From assembly GCA_003158455.1 (NCBI GenBank), contig PMJO01000141.1:1-32971 (forward strand): 32,971 bases of DNA, in the 5' to 3' direction. The stretch's first letter is position 1. Every line of letters starts with the position of its first letter. The position numbers and the translations under genes were made by a program. The DNA is from Myxococcales bacterium. GTDB taxonomy: Bacteria > Myxococcota_A > Polyangia > Fen-1088. Below the pieces are notes generated by a model. The model did not search any database and had not been told where the DNA came from. It worked only from the letters and a program-made list of their open reading frames with translations. Below, one piece after another: positions 15,607-25,700 of the stretch.

Positions 15607-16975
15607 TCAGTATGCCGCGTCGTTGATCACCAAGAGACTGGAACCGCCGTCGCTGACGGCGGTGCCGTTCTTGGTGAAGGAGCCCGAGATCGTGATGCCG
15701 CTGCGGTAGCCCGCCTCATTGCGCCAGACAGCACCCGCAGCGAGAACGACGTTGCCCGTGAACCTAATCTGGATGCCACCGGCACTGCGGCCGACCGTTC
15801 TGAACTGACCCGCAAGGGTTATCGCGCCCGAGGTGTTCGCGAAGGACGATTCCCAAATCATCGGATCGGTCGCAGTGTCGGGCGACGCTCCGGTAATACC
15901 GCCGACGTTGGTGAACGTGACTCTGGGCACATGGTTCGAGGTGTCGTCGCAGACGAAAGCGTTGTAGCCGCCGACGAGGACGAGCTTGTTCTGGCTCATG
16001 TCAATCGCAGTGGTGGTCGTGGCGTCGCCCACGGTGAATGTGATGTTCTCGACGGTCAGGTCGGACAGCGCCTTGAGCGTTCCGCCCGACTTGGCGTTGG
16101 CAAGGAAGATCGTCCCAGCGATCTTCTTGCCCGCGCCCATCGAAATCGTCTCGACACCGGCGCCGCTGAAGGTCGTCTCGGTAGCGGTGTAGACGTTGTT
16201 CTGTGTCAAGTTCTTCTTGACCTCGAAGCCGTATCCGCCCGAGCGACCGTTGACGCTACCGTTGTTGACGAGCGATCCGGTTACCACGACGCCGCTGTGG
16301 TAGTCCAATTCATTCTGCATCGTCGCGCCGGCATTGACCGTCAGGTCGCCTTCGAATGTTACCTGCGTACCGCCAGCGCTGCGACCGACCGTCGTGAGCA
16401 CGCCGTCGATGGTGATGGGAGCGGCCGAATTGGCGAAGATCGACTCGTAGATCGTCGCACCGTCGGCGCAGTTGATGCCGGCGATGTTCGTGTATTTGAT
16501 CCGTGGAACGTGGTTGGAAAGGTCGTCGGTGACCAGGGCCGAAGAGGCGCCGGTCACAAAGAGCTTGAATCCGTTCATGTCGAACGTGCCCGAAATGGTC
16601 GTGTCGGACATCGCAACGGTCACGTTCTCGAGATACACGTCCGAGGTTGCTTTTATCGACTGCGAAGTGTTCGATACCGTGATGGATCCCGTGATCTTCT
16701 TGCCCGCACCGCAGGCGATCGTCTGATCCGTCCCGCCCGTGAATGCGATACTTGGCCCCTCGTAGGTGCCATTCTGTGTGAAGCCTTTCTTCACTTCCAG
16801 CAGCACGCCCGAGGCGCTGTTCTTGATCGTGCCGCTGTTCGTGCAATTGCCCATGACGACGATGCGACTGCGGTAACCCGGCTCGTTCGTTAGCGTTCCG
16901 CCGGCTTCGATCGTCAGGTTGCCGTTGACGGTGGTCGGCGTCTGGCCGTAGGGGTCACCCCTGCCGACGTTCTGA
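15607..16975 (-). repeat. 2.3 copies of a ~195-residue protein repeat
   Basis: Repeat starts are marked by VGR(S/G) at about 16968, 16388 and 15797. Each unit contains a T/N-E-x-x-Y-x-S-x-I/V-x-V motif, EVKK-x-x-TQN, GAGKKI-x-G-x-I and SNHVPR. The third copy is cut short by the C-terminus. The DNA is diverged, so the duplication is old. Confidence 0.8.
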
Positions 16976-19104
16976 AGCGAGCCACCCGATTTGATCGTGA
17001 GACTATTGCAGGGCGTTTCGACAGCGATGACGACCGGTCCGTTTATTTCGACATCGTTCGCGGCTTTAGGAACAACATTCTCGATCCAGGTCGAGGTATC
17101 CGACCAGCTTCCGCCACTGGTGGTCGAGTGAATAACGGTAGGGCATGGTGTGGCGCCGCCGCAGCCGGGAGGCACGCCAGCATCGGAGCCGGTTCCGGCT
17201 GCGCTATCGAGCCCGGCCGCGCCGTCGACGGTGGGGGAGTCTGCGGCGCTGCCATCCTTAGCGTCAGCCTTGGCTCCCACGTCGCTCTGGACCAGGTCAA
17301 TCCCGCCGTCCTGGCCGCCGCCCGACAGCGAGTAGCCGTAAACCCAGGTCACGCCGCGGTTGCCAAGATCGGCCGTGTAGGCCCAGGTTGTCGGATCCGA
17401 ATCGATCACTTGGTAGGTTCCGGCCGGAACCGTCGCTCCAGGATAGGCCATCCAGTAGTTGTCAGGCGGACCGGGAATGTTCCCGGGATCGCTCCGGGTG
17501 GCGCCCAGCGTGCCTGCGTAACTGCTGTAGCCCACCTGGGCCCAGGGACCGTAAATGGTTCCACTGGTCGTGTCCTTGAACGCAACTGTCGGGCTCTTGG
17601 TGCCAATAGTCGCCGCGTAGTGATAGGTCCACACACGCGTGATGTACGACGCCGTGGGCAGGGTGAAGGTCGTGATCTGCGGCGGGTTGTACGACACGCC
17701 CGCAAGCGACTCCATCTTGAACAGTATGGTCTCTTGCCCGTTCCCGGTTCCGCCGACCTCCATCGTCGTTCCGGCCATGTCGGGCACAGTCCCGCCGCCG
17801 TCTCGGCCGCCATCCGCCCGGCTGCCATCGGCCAGACCGCCATCCACCCGGCTACCAGTGGGCGGGCCACCATCAGTCCGGCTGCCATAGGCGGGTCCGC
17901 CATCAGGCGTGGCGACCACCAGCGATGGCAGTACCTTGTAGTGAATGCGGGCCGTGACCCGTAGCGGAGACGCAACCGCGCCGACCGCGATATGATAGGC
18001 GGTGGCGGCAATCCCTTCGTTCTTGTCGGCCTGGTTCACGTAGGATTTCCAGTACTTGAATCCCTTTCCGTTTTCTTCGGGATGGAAGATGCTGCTCGAC
18101 GACTCTGTTATCGTGCTGGCGAAATAGTTACCGCTGGCCACTCCGAAATCCACAGTGGGCATGGGCTTGCTGTCGGTCTCAGCCTTGGTCTCGTCGACCC
18201 AGCGAAGCTCCAGCAACATGCTCGCATGCGTGTTGGCGTCGGCGGCATCATTGCCGTCGCAATCGTGGGTGTCGAGCCTGAAGGAAGACGACGACGAGTC
18301 CACCACGGCGACCTTGCGAATAGTCCGGTAACCAGAAGAGTCGACCGAGCCGCAGTCACTGGTATCGGTCATGACGGTCCCAATACCGAGGTTCGGTGCA
18401 TTGAAAGCCACAACCCCAAAACTGGGGTGATACCAAAGCTCTGCGCTGATTAGTTGATTCCTGAGGATCGCTGGAATGCCGACGCTGTCGCTCGATGCCT
18501 GGCCACTGTAGTGATTGCACCCGGACAGCGGCCCCACACCCGTCTGCACCGTTGCGTTCTTTTCTTCCAGCGTGTATTGCCCAGTTACGTTGGCGGTGCT
18601 GGTGGCGTGGGTATCGCCCTGCATGAGCGTCCCGCTGGTCGTCACCGATTGGGGCTTATTGAGGGGCGGTTCGAGATTGACCTTTATCGGCGTAGTGAAG
18701 GTCATACTGGCGGGCTGCAGAAAGCCGTTGGCCAAGCTGGTGTGGCGGTATCCGGCGAAATCTATGGTTTCATCGGAATTCTCCTTGATCCAATACTCGC
18801 CGCCCTTGCTCGAATCGTCGGCCCGCGTGGTCGCCAAGCGATCGTAGCTGGTTCCACCGACAGTCTGCCTCCCGACGACGGTTGTGACCTGTGAAATGTT
18901 GGTATCTGTGGACAAACTCCCCGCCAAAGACGACGGGGAAAGCGTGAGAGTGGAGCGTACTTGCGTGGTAGGCGTTTTGGGCCCGTAGGGTGCGGTCGCG
19001 CCGTCGAATTCCTCACCTTTGCTACACCCCGCGAATGCAAGGGCCAAGCACAAGCAGAACCATTGAGAGCGCAAGGACAAAGCAATGGACAGGATCTTCA
19101 TCAT
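15607..19104 (-). CDS. Large surface lipoprotein with Gly/Asp-rich linkers and repeated beta-solenoid-like region
   Basis: Protein of 1165 residues from ATG 19104, which has GAGG 9 nt upstream; the frame opens further upstream but without a ribosome site. The signal peptide ends in LALAFAGC, a good lipobox. Residues about 30-410 are an unrecognised Thr/Ser-rich secreted domain. A linker with repeated D-G-G-x-A/P-x-G-S-R motifs (about 405-450) follows, then a beta-sandwich-like domain to about 600. Next is an Asp/Ala/Gly linker with a CGGATPC segment. The last 470 residues open with a G8-like SGGSWSDTSTWIENVVPKAA motif and then contain 2.3 copies of a roughly 195-residue unit, read as a right-handed beta-helix or similar solenoid. 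It is likely exposed on the cell surface. No enzymatic residues can be identified; adhesion or polysaccharide binding is a guess. Confidence 0.75.
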   Translation of the reverse strand: MMKILSIALSLRSQWFCLCLALAFAGCSKGEEFDGATAPYGPKTPTTQVRSTLTLSPSSLAGSLSTDTNISQVTTVVGRQTVGGTSYDRLATTRADDSSKGGEYWIKENSDETIDFAGYRHTSLANGFLQPASMTFTTPIKVNLEPPLNKPQSVTTSGTLMQGDTHATSTANVTGQYTLEEKNATVQTGVGPLSGCNHYSGQASSDSVGIPAILRNQLISAELWYHPSFGVVAFNAPNLGIGTVMTDTSDCGSVDSSGYRTIRKVAVVDSSSSSFRLDTHDCDGNDAADANTHASMLLELRWVDETKAETDSKPMPTVDFGVASGNYFASTITESSSSIFHPEENGKGFKYWKSYVNQADKNEGIAATAYHIAVGAVASPLRVTARIHYKVLPSLVVATPDGGPAYGSRTDGGPPTGSRVDGGLADGSRADGGRDGGGTVPDMAGTTMEVGGTGNGQETILFKMESLAGVSYNPPQITTFTLPTASYITRVWTYHYAATIGTKSPTVAFKDTTSGTIYGPWAQVGYSSYAGTLGATRSDPGNIPGPPDNYWMAYPGATVPAGTYQVIDSDPTTWAYTADLGNRGVTWVYGYSLSGGGQDGGIDLVQSDVGAKADAKDGSAADSPTVDGAAGLDSAAGTGSDAGVPPGCGGATPCPTVIHSTTSGGSWSDTSTWIENVVPKAANDVEINGPVVIAVETPCNSLTIKSGGSLQNVGRGDPYGQTPTTVNGNLTIEAGGTLTNEPGYRSRIVVMGNCTNSGTIKNSASGVLLEVKKGFTQNGTYEGPSIAFTGGTDQTIACGAGKKITGSITVSNTSQSIKATSDVYLENVTVAMSDTTISGTFDMNGFKLFVTGASSALVTDDLSNHVPRIKYTNIAGINCADGATIYESIFANSAAPITIDGVLTTVGRSAGGTQVTFEGDLTVNAGATMQNELDYHSGVVVTGSLVNNGSVNGRSGGYGFEVKKNLTQNNVYTATETTFSGAGVETISMGAGKKIAGTIFLANAKSGGTLKALSDLTVENITFTVGDATTTTAIDMSQNKLVLVGGYNAFVCDDTSNHVPRVTFTNVGGITGASPDTATDPMIWESSFANTSGAITLAGQFRTVGRSAGGIQIRFTGNVVLAAGAVWRNEAGYRSGITISGSFTKNGTAVSDGGSSLLVINDAAY

Positions 19105-19349
19105 TTCGGTTTTCCTCAGGTTAGGAGCGGTTGGGCAACCCTGCCCCCGACGCACGCGCCACTAGTGGCAACATAGTAACATAGGCGCGACCGGAGGACT
19201 TGCGCCACCGGCACCAGTGACGCACTGAGGGCGGCTTTTCTTGCTGGCGGGGATCACGGGATAGGGGCCGCGGTAGGTCTGGGTGGGATAGCCGGCAACC
19301 TCAATCGCCACGCACTATGCGCTCGTGAACCGGGCGGACGCCGGCAATC

Positions 19350-20207
19350 CTACGCTACTGCAAGGAGGGCGCGCTCTGCCTGCGCCACATACGGTCCGCC
19401 AAACAGATTGACGTGAACCATGAGAAAGTACAGCTGATAGAGCGGCACGCGTTCCTCGGAGCCGGGGGAGAGCGGCCAAGCTTCTTCATAGGCGGCGAAC
19501 ACGTGGTGTCCGAAGCCGCCGAAGAGACGCATCATGGCCAAGTCGATTTCGCGGTGGCCGCCGTAAACGGCCGGATCGATCAGGCAGCCCGCGCCGTTCC
19601 TGTCTACGATCACATTGCCGCCCCACAGATCGCCGTGCAGGCGCGCCGGGGGCTCGGCCGGGCCCACGCGCTCGTCCAGCACGGCAAAAAGGCGGTCGAA
19701 TCCACGGGCCATGGCCGAGCTGCTCAGGCCGGCGTCGCGCGCCATGCGAAGCTGCGGTTCCAACCTGCGGCTGCGGTAGAAATCCGGCCAACTCGCCGCG
19801 GGCGTGTTGGACTGCGGCAAGCGCCCGATGAAGTTGTCGTGATCGAGGCCGAAGCCTGGCGCCCCAAAGCGATGCAGGGCGGCCAGATTGCGGCCGAGCC
19901 TCTCGTCGAAATCGGGGCGGCGTCGTGCAGGTGCGATGGCTTCGAGTACGAGGAATGTCTCGCCCACCGCCAGTACCTCGGGAACGCGCAAGGCACGCGC
20001 CTGCGCCAGCCAGGCCAGGCCACGCGCCTCGGCGGCGAACATGGTTGGATCCGCGACGGAGTTGCTCTTGACGAACACCACCCGCCCATCTGTCAACGTC
20101 ATCTCGTGCGCGCTGTTGATGTCGCCGCCGGACACCGCGCGCGACGATCGCACCGCGCTGCCCGTGACGCGCGCCACCGCCTCCTCCAGTTTCCGCCCCG
20201 CCATCAC
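19350..20207 (-). CDS. Fructosamine-kinase family protein
   Basis: Protein of 285 residues. The family phosphorylates ketosamine adducts (fructosamine, ribulosamine or erythrulosamine) on proteins so that they fall off, repairing glycation damage in the cytoplasm. Motifs seen are the Gly-rich start VSGGDINSAHE (residues 26-35), the ATP-binding Lys47 in VVFVKSN, Glu60 in MFAAEARGL, the catalytic loop RLHGDLWGGNVI (189-200) with Asp193, and the metal-binding Asp211 in CLIDPAVYGGHREIDLAM. The last two are characteristic of this family rather than of aminoglycoside kinases in general. Length is normal. Its ATG overlaps the stop of the low-molecular-weight phosphatase gene (ATGA), indicating coupled translation. 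In bacteria such pairs are thought to act on ribulosamine-type adducts. Confidence 0.9.
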   Translation of the reverse strand: MMAGRKLEEAVARVTGSAVRSSRAVSGGDINSAHEMTLTDGRVVFVKSNSVADPTMFAAEARGLAWLAQARALRVPEVLAVGETFLVLEAIAPARRRPDFDERLGRNLAALHRFGAPGFGLDHDNFIGRLPQSNTPAASWPDFYRSRRLEPQLRMARDAGLSSSAMARGFDRLFAVLDERVGPAEPPARLHGDLWGGNVIVDRNGAGCLIDPAVYGGHREIDLAMMRLFGGFGHHVFAAYEEAWPLSPGSEERVPLYQLYFLMVHVNLFGGPYVAQAERALLAVA

Positions 20208-20694
20208 CCAAGCCCGTGGGTGCGACGCAAATGATCGAGCAAGCCCCGGCAGGCCGCCTCGCAGATATCGAACACGCGCTCGAAACCGTCGATGTTGCCA
20301 TAGTAGGGATCGGGCACCTCCGCATGGGGCGGAGAGGCCGGATCGAACTCGCGCAGCAAATGCACCTTGGCGCGCGCTTCGGCGTCGGGTGCCAGCCTGA
20401 CCAGGTCGGCGAGATTCTCGCGGTCGAGCGCCAGCACATAGTTGAAACGCGCAAAGTCCGCGGGTCGGAACTGGCGCGCCTCGCCCAAAAGTGGCATGCC
20501 CCGTTGCGCTCCAACCGACTGGCTGCGCTCGTCGCGCACCTCGCCCACGTGCCAGGATCCGGTGCCCGCGCTGTCGATCTCGATCGCGCCGGCAAGACCC
20601 GCCTGCCGCACCAAGTGGCGCATGACCGCCTCGGCGGTGGGAGAACGGCAGATGTTGCCTGCGCAGACGAAGCTGACTGCGATGCGGGTCGGTT

Positions 20695-20698
<4 letters not shown>
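20204..20698 (-). CDS. Low-molecular-weight protein-tyrosine phosphatase family protein
   Basis: Protein of 164 residues. The active-site loop VCAGNICRSP holds the nucleophile Cys12 and Arg18 (C-x5-R), and the general acid Asp130 lies in EVPDPYYG; both are diagnostic. The expected length for the family is about 155-165. It is cytoplasmic. It starts with an ATGA overlap to the miaB stop and ends in an ATGA overlap with the fructosamine-kinase gene. Family members next to fructosamine-kinase homologues have been linked to dephosphorylating sugar 5-phosphate adducts (ribulosamine 5-phosphates) ahead of the kinase step, so the natural substrate here may be a sugar phosphate and not phosphotyrosine. 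That specific role is inferred from context. Confidence 0.92.
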
Positions 20699-22011
<1,313 letters not shown>

Positions 22012-22055
22012 GCAAGAATCTTCTTATCGCATCGAATCCCGTCTCGCTACGCTCT

Positions 22056-22487
22056 TCACGGCCGGGCGAGGGCAAGCGCGCTGGTAGGACTCAACCGTCT
22101 GATTTCCTTTAGCACATCGAAGTCGCGGTCGACCGAGACCAGGAGATGGACCGACGCACTCTTCATGACGGCGGCATGAAGGGCATCGCGTGCTCCCAGA
22201 CCGTGGTGCCGTTCGAGAAGTTTGCACGCCTCCAGAACATCCTCTCGCCTCACCGGGAGAACCTCGCGCACCAGATCGCTGGCAGAGCGAACTGCGACGA
22301 CTGCGTCCTTGATGTCCAGACGTCGAGAGCGTACGTGGAGAATTTCCTGCAGCACCTCGGTGTTGGTCACGGCTTCGAGTCCACCGTCGCCAACTGCTTG
22401 CAGGAGATCCCGGCACGGTTGTCGGTAGGGACCTTCCCCACCCACCGCGTAGAGAAAAACGTTGGCGTCAAGGAAGACGCGGGCCAC
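22056..22487 (-). CDS. vapC: PIN-domain ribonuclease toxin, VapC family
   Basis: Protein of 143 residues from GTG 22487; the open frame runs upstream through the antitoxin gene but the PIN fold starts here (ARVFLDANVFLYAVGG). The four acidic residues of the PIN active site are visible: Asp7, Glu44 (TNTEVLQEIL), Asp101 (GARDALHAAV) and Asp120 or Asp122 (SVDRDFD). VapC toxins cleave RNA, often tRNA or rRNA, and are held inactive by the paired antitoxin. The coding region overlaps the antitoxin gene by 20 bp, the usual VapBC arrangement. The subfamily target cannot be told. Confidence 0.85.
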   Translation of the reverse strand: MARVFLDANVFLYAVGGEGPYRQPCRDLLQAVGDGGLEAVTNTEVLQEILHVRSRRLDIKDAVVAVRSASDLVREVLPVRREDVLEACKLLERHHGLGARDALHAAVMKSASVHLLVSVDRDFDVLKEIRRLSPTSALALARP

Positions 22488-22725
22488 GACGTTCCTCAAT
22501 TTCCTTCTTGAGTGCGCGCCACGCGGGCAATCGCGTGTCAGGCAGCCGCAAGAACTGCTGCGTGGCGACGGATTGGCGTGCGCGATCGGCTGTGCACGCA
22601 TACTGGACGCACACAGCTTCGCGCATCAGACTGGCAATAGAGGTACCGCGGGATCGAGCGACGCGTCCCAGTGTGTCGAACGCACTCGGCTCCATGAGCA
22701 CCTGCACGCGTTTCGTCTTGGCCAT
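22468..22725 (-). CDS. vapB: Antitoxin of the VapBC pair, ribbon-helix-helix type
   Basis: Protein of 85 residues from ATG 22725. The N-terminal 45 residues have the look of a ribbon-helix-helix DNA-binding domain: the basic strand KTKRVQVLMEPSAF, then LGRVARSRGTS and the helix IASLMREAV. The C-terminal part is the likely toxin-binding tail. An upstream in-frame start at 22857 would lie inside the neighbouring TPR gene and is not used. A perfect inverted repeat sits 8 bp before the ATG and is the likely operator for autorepression by the complex. The gene ends 20 bp inside the toxin gene. Confidence 0.78.
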   Translation of the reverse strand: MAKTKRVQVLMEPSAFDTLGRVARSRGTSIASLMREAVCVQYACTADRARQSVATQQFLRLPDTRLPAWRALKKEIEERRGPRLP

Positions 22726-22732
22726 GGCCCTA

Positions 22733-22756
22733 GCATGCACATCTATATGTGCATGC
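22733..22756. promoter_or_regulatory. Perfect 10-bp inverted repeat, likely vapBC operator
   Basis: GCATGCACAT (22733-22742), spacer CTAT, ATGTGCATGC (22747-22756) form a perfect palindrome with 4 bp in the middle. It lies between the stop of the TPR gene (22763) and the vapB start (22725). Ribbon-helix-helix antitoxins bind such palindromes cooperatively. A clear -35/-10 pair was not found beside it. Confidence 0.7.
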
Positions 22757-22762
22757 GCAATT

Positions 22763-25700
22763 CTACTTGCTCGAAAGGCGCGCCACCTGCCGCATGGCCT
22801 CGGGCCGCGAGGGAGCATCCTGGGGCGCCAGCTCCACGTATTTCTTGAACGCAGCAAGTGCGGCCGGCTTGGAACCCGTCAGCAACTCGGCCTGGCCAAG
22901 CTGAAAGTACAATTCGCTTTCCCAGGGAGCCGACGCCGGCATCTTGGCAATGGCTTTGCGGAAGTGCTCGATGGCCTCCTTGGGCCGGCCGTGGTCCATC
23001 TCCTGCCGACCCAAACGATAGTGCGGTTCCGAAGCATCCGGGGCCACCCGAACCGCATTTCGCCACGCGTCCTCGGCCTTGGCTTGTTGACCCTCCTTGT
23101 CGTAGCAAAAACCTTGGAAGATGAGTGGCTCGGCTGAGTTGGGAAGCATCTTGGCTGCTTCCTTGAAGTCCGCCAGGGCCCTTTCCACGTCGCCGTGCCG
23201 GAAAAGCTCGCGCCCACGTTCCATGCGCGCCTCGGGCAGGCTGCTGGCAGCGTCCAGCGCAGCCTCGGCCTCTTGCTCCTTGCCCGCCTTCAAGAGAACC
23301 CGGCCAAAGGCATAGTTGTAGATGGGAAGCTTGTCCCACATCAGGGCCCGCCGATACTCGGCCAGCGCCGCCCCCAACTCGCCACGTGTCTCGTGGACGC
23401 GGGCAAGAAGATACGCGGCCTCGGCGCAACGTGGATTCTCGTCCTGGACTTTCTTCGCCTCACTCTGGGCCAGCTCCAGCTTGCCCAGGTCGAGTGCCAG
23501 CCGCGCCAGCGCCAAACGCAAGCCCGGCGTCACTCGGCCGGTATTCAGTTCCTCTTGATAGCGGGCCAGTGCCTCGTCTTTCTGGCCCAAGGCGAGACAG
23601 ACTGTCGCCAGCCGTTCGCGCAGCCCAGGCGTGTCCGGCATCTCCTTGAGCGTGTCTTCGAGATAGGCCTTTGCCTCCTTGAGCTTGTCCTGCGCCTGCA
23701 AGGCGGCAGCCACGCCCACGCGCGCCCGGGCGGAGTTGGGATCTGTTTGCAACGCCTTACGAAAAACCTCCTCGCCCTTCACTGGCTCTTTCGCCACAAT
23801 CAGTGCGTCACCCCAGGCGAGCTGCAGAATTGCCGCGGGCGCCCCAGCCTCTTCCGCTTCCCGTAGTACGGCCAGCGAATCCTGCGCCTTGTTCTGCTGC
23901 TGCAGGAGCGCGGCCAGTCTCAGCGATGCGGGCAAGAACTTCGGATCGCGCTTGAGTGCTTCGCGATAGCCCTGTTCCGCGCCCGCCAAGTCGGGGGACT
24001 GTCTGGTGGCTGCGGCGAACCCGTTCCAAAAAGACTCCCTCGGGTCGTTGGGTGCGGCCTTGGCAGCCAGGGCGATGAGCGTTCCGCCTTGTTCCGCTTT
24101 CCTCGTGGCCAGATAGGCACCGCCCAAAGCGAACTTGCCAGCCGTGACCGCCTCCAGCGGGGCTCCCGCAGCCTGGAGTGTGCTCAGCGCCTCTTCATAG
24201 CGTCCCGCATAGAGCAACGACTCGCCCAGCGCCAGGTACGCGGCGATCAAGCGCGCATCCAGCGCAATTGCCTTGCGCAACATCACCTCGGCGTCGTGGC
24301 TGCGTCCCAGCTCCAGTGCGGCTTGGCCCAGGAGGAAATTGGCTTGTGCCAGTTCATGGGGCGAACCAGCCGGCTGCTTCCTGTCGAGCAGGGCCTGGGC
24401 AGCCGCCAGGCGCAGTTCCGGTGTCGCCGCCATCCGCGCTAGCCCCAGGGCTGCGCCAAAGTGCTCGGCGTTCTTGCTCAGAACCTTCTCGTACTCCAGA
24501 CGCGCTTCGGGCTTGCCGGCTTCCTCCAAGGCCCGTGCCACCATGTACTGGGCGACTAATTCCTTGGGGCGGGCGGCCGCGTACCGCCGCAGCGGCTCGA
24601 CCGCAGCGGCGGCCTTGTTATTGCCCATCCTCGCCAACGCCACCGCCAGTTGGCTCTCGGCGGCTCCGGCCTCCGGTCCGAGGGCAGGCTCGGCGTCATT
24701 CGGCCTACCCTTGGCAACGGCCAAGAGGGCCTTCACCCGGTAGAGCCCAGCGACGGGTTTCTGCGACGGCTTGATGGTTTGCACGAGTTGCTCGGCGCGA
24801 ACCGTCTTGGACGGATCCCCGCCGTGGACAAGGACGTCGAGAAGCGTGATCTCGGCGGCTTCTCTCCGCAAAGCATCGCCCTCTTCCTGCAAGGGACCAA
24901 TGGCTTGCGCAAGCTGATTCTCGGCCGATTGGTAGGCTGCGGGACGGTCGTTGAGCAAGCCTTCAGCCATCGGCCCGATAACCTGATCGAGCGCGGGTGC
25001 CTTGCGCGAGGATTGCAAGAAGACGGCGGCAGCAACCCCCGCCACCACCACCCCACCGCCGACCGCAATAGCCCACTTGGGAACCCGAGCCCTCTTGGCC
25101 ACTGGCCGCAAAGCGCCTCCCCGCATGGGCGCTCGCCCCGCGACGGGCTGCAGCGCGGGCAACTGGTCTGCGGCTGCCGCCTCGGCCAATCCCTCGCTGG
25201 CCACCCGAGCGCCGGGGAAGGGTAGGACCGCAGGCCCCGCTTTTGAGCCAGAATCGCCCTCCAACTCCAGGCTGAACCCGAGGTCCGTTCCAGTCGTCGG
25301 TCGCTTGCTGCTCGCCGGGGAAGACTCGGGCGAGGCCGACGACGGGCTGAGCGGCGCCAGCGCAGAAGGGGGCGCTCCGGCCGGGGTGAGCGGCGACAAC
25401 TTGGGCGCAAGCGCCCCGGTCGGGGCCAGTGGCGGCACGGTGGGTGACGGAGACCCTCCGGGCGGCAAGCGCGCTGATGCGGGAATCGGGGGCGGAGCTG
25501 CGCCGCTGCGGCCCGTGCTAGGCCCGGCAGCGCCGGCCAGCTTCGGTGCCCCAGCTACGAGCGGTGACTTGGGCAATCCTGCCGACGCCTGGCTTGGGGC
25601 TGGTGGCGTGCCGGCAGACCCTCTCAAGTCCAGCGACAAGCCAGACGGTGGTGGGCCAGAAGTGGACACCGGCGAGGGCGATGAGTCCAGGTCCAAACTC

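Noticed and set aside
15586-18894. A series of plus-strand open frames of 150-435 residues
   Set aside because: They lie antisense to the large lipoprotein gene, which has a signal peptide, ribosome site and repeat structure. The plus frames have no start signals or recognisable motifs.
19162-19311. 49-codon minus-strand frame reading like a protein tail (AIEVAGYPTQTYRGPYPVIP)
   Set aside because: It has no ribosome site, is preceded by an in-frame stop, and may be chance or a decayed remnant. Too weak to call a gene.
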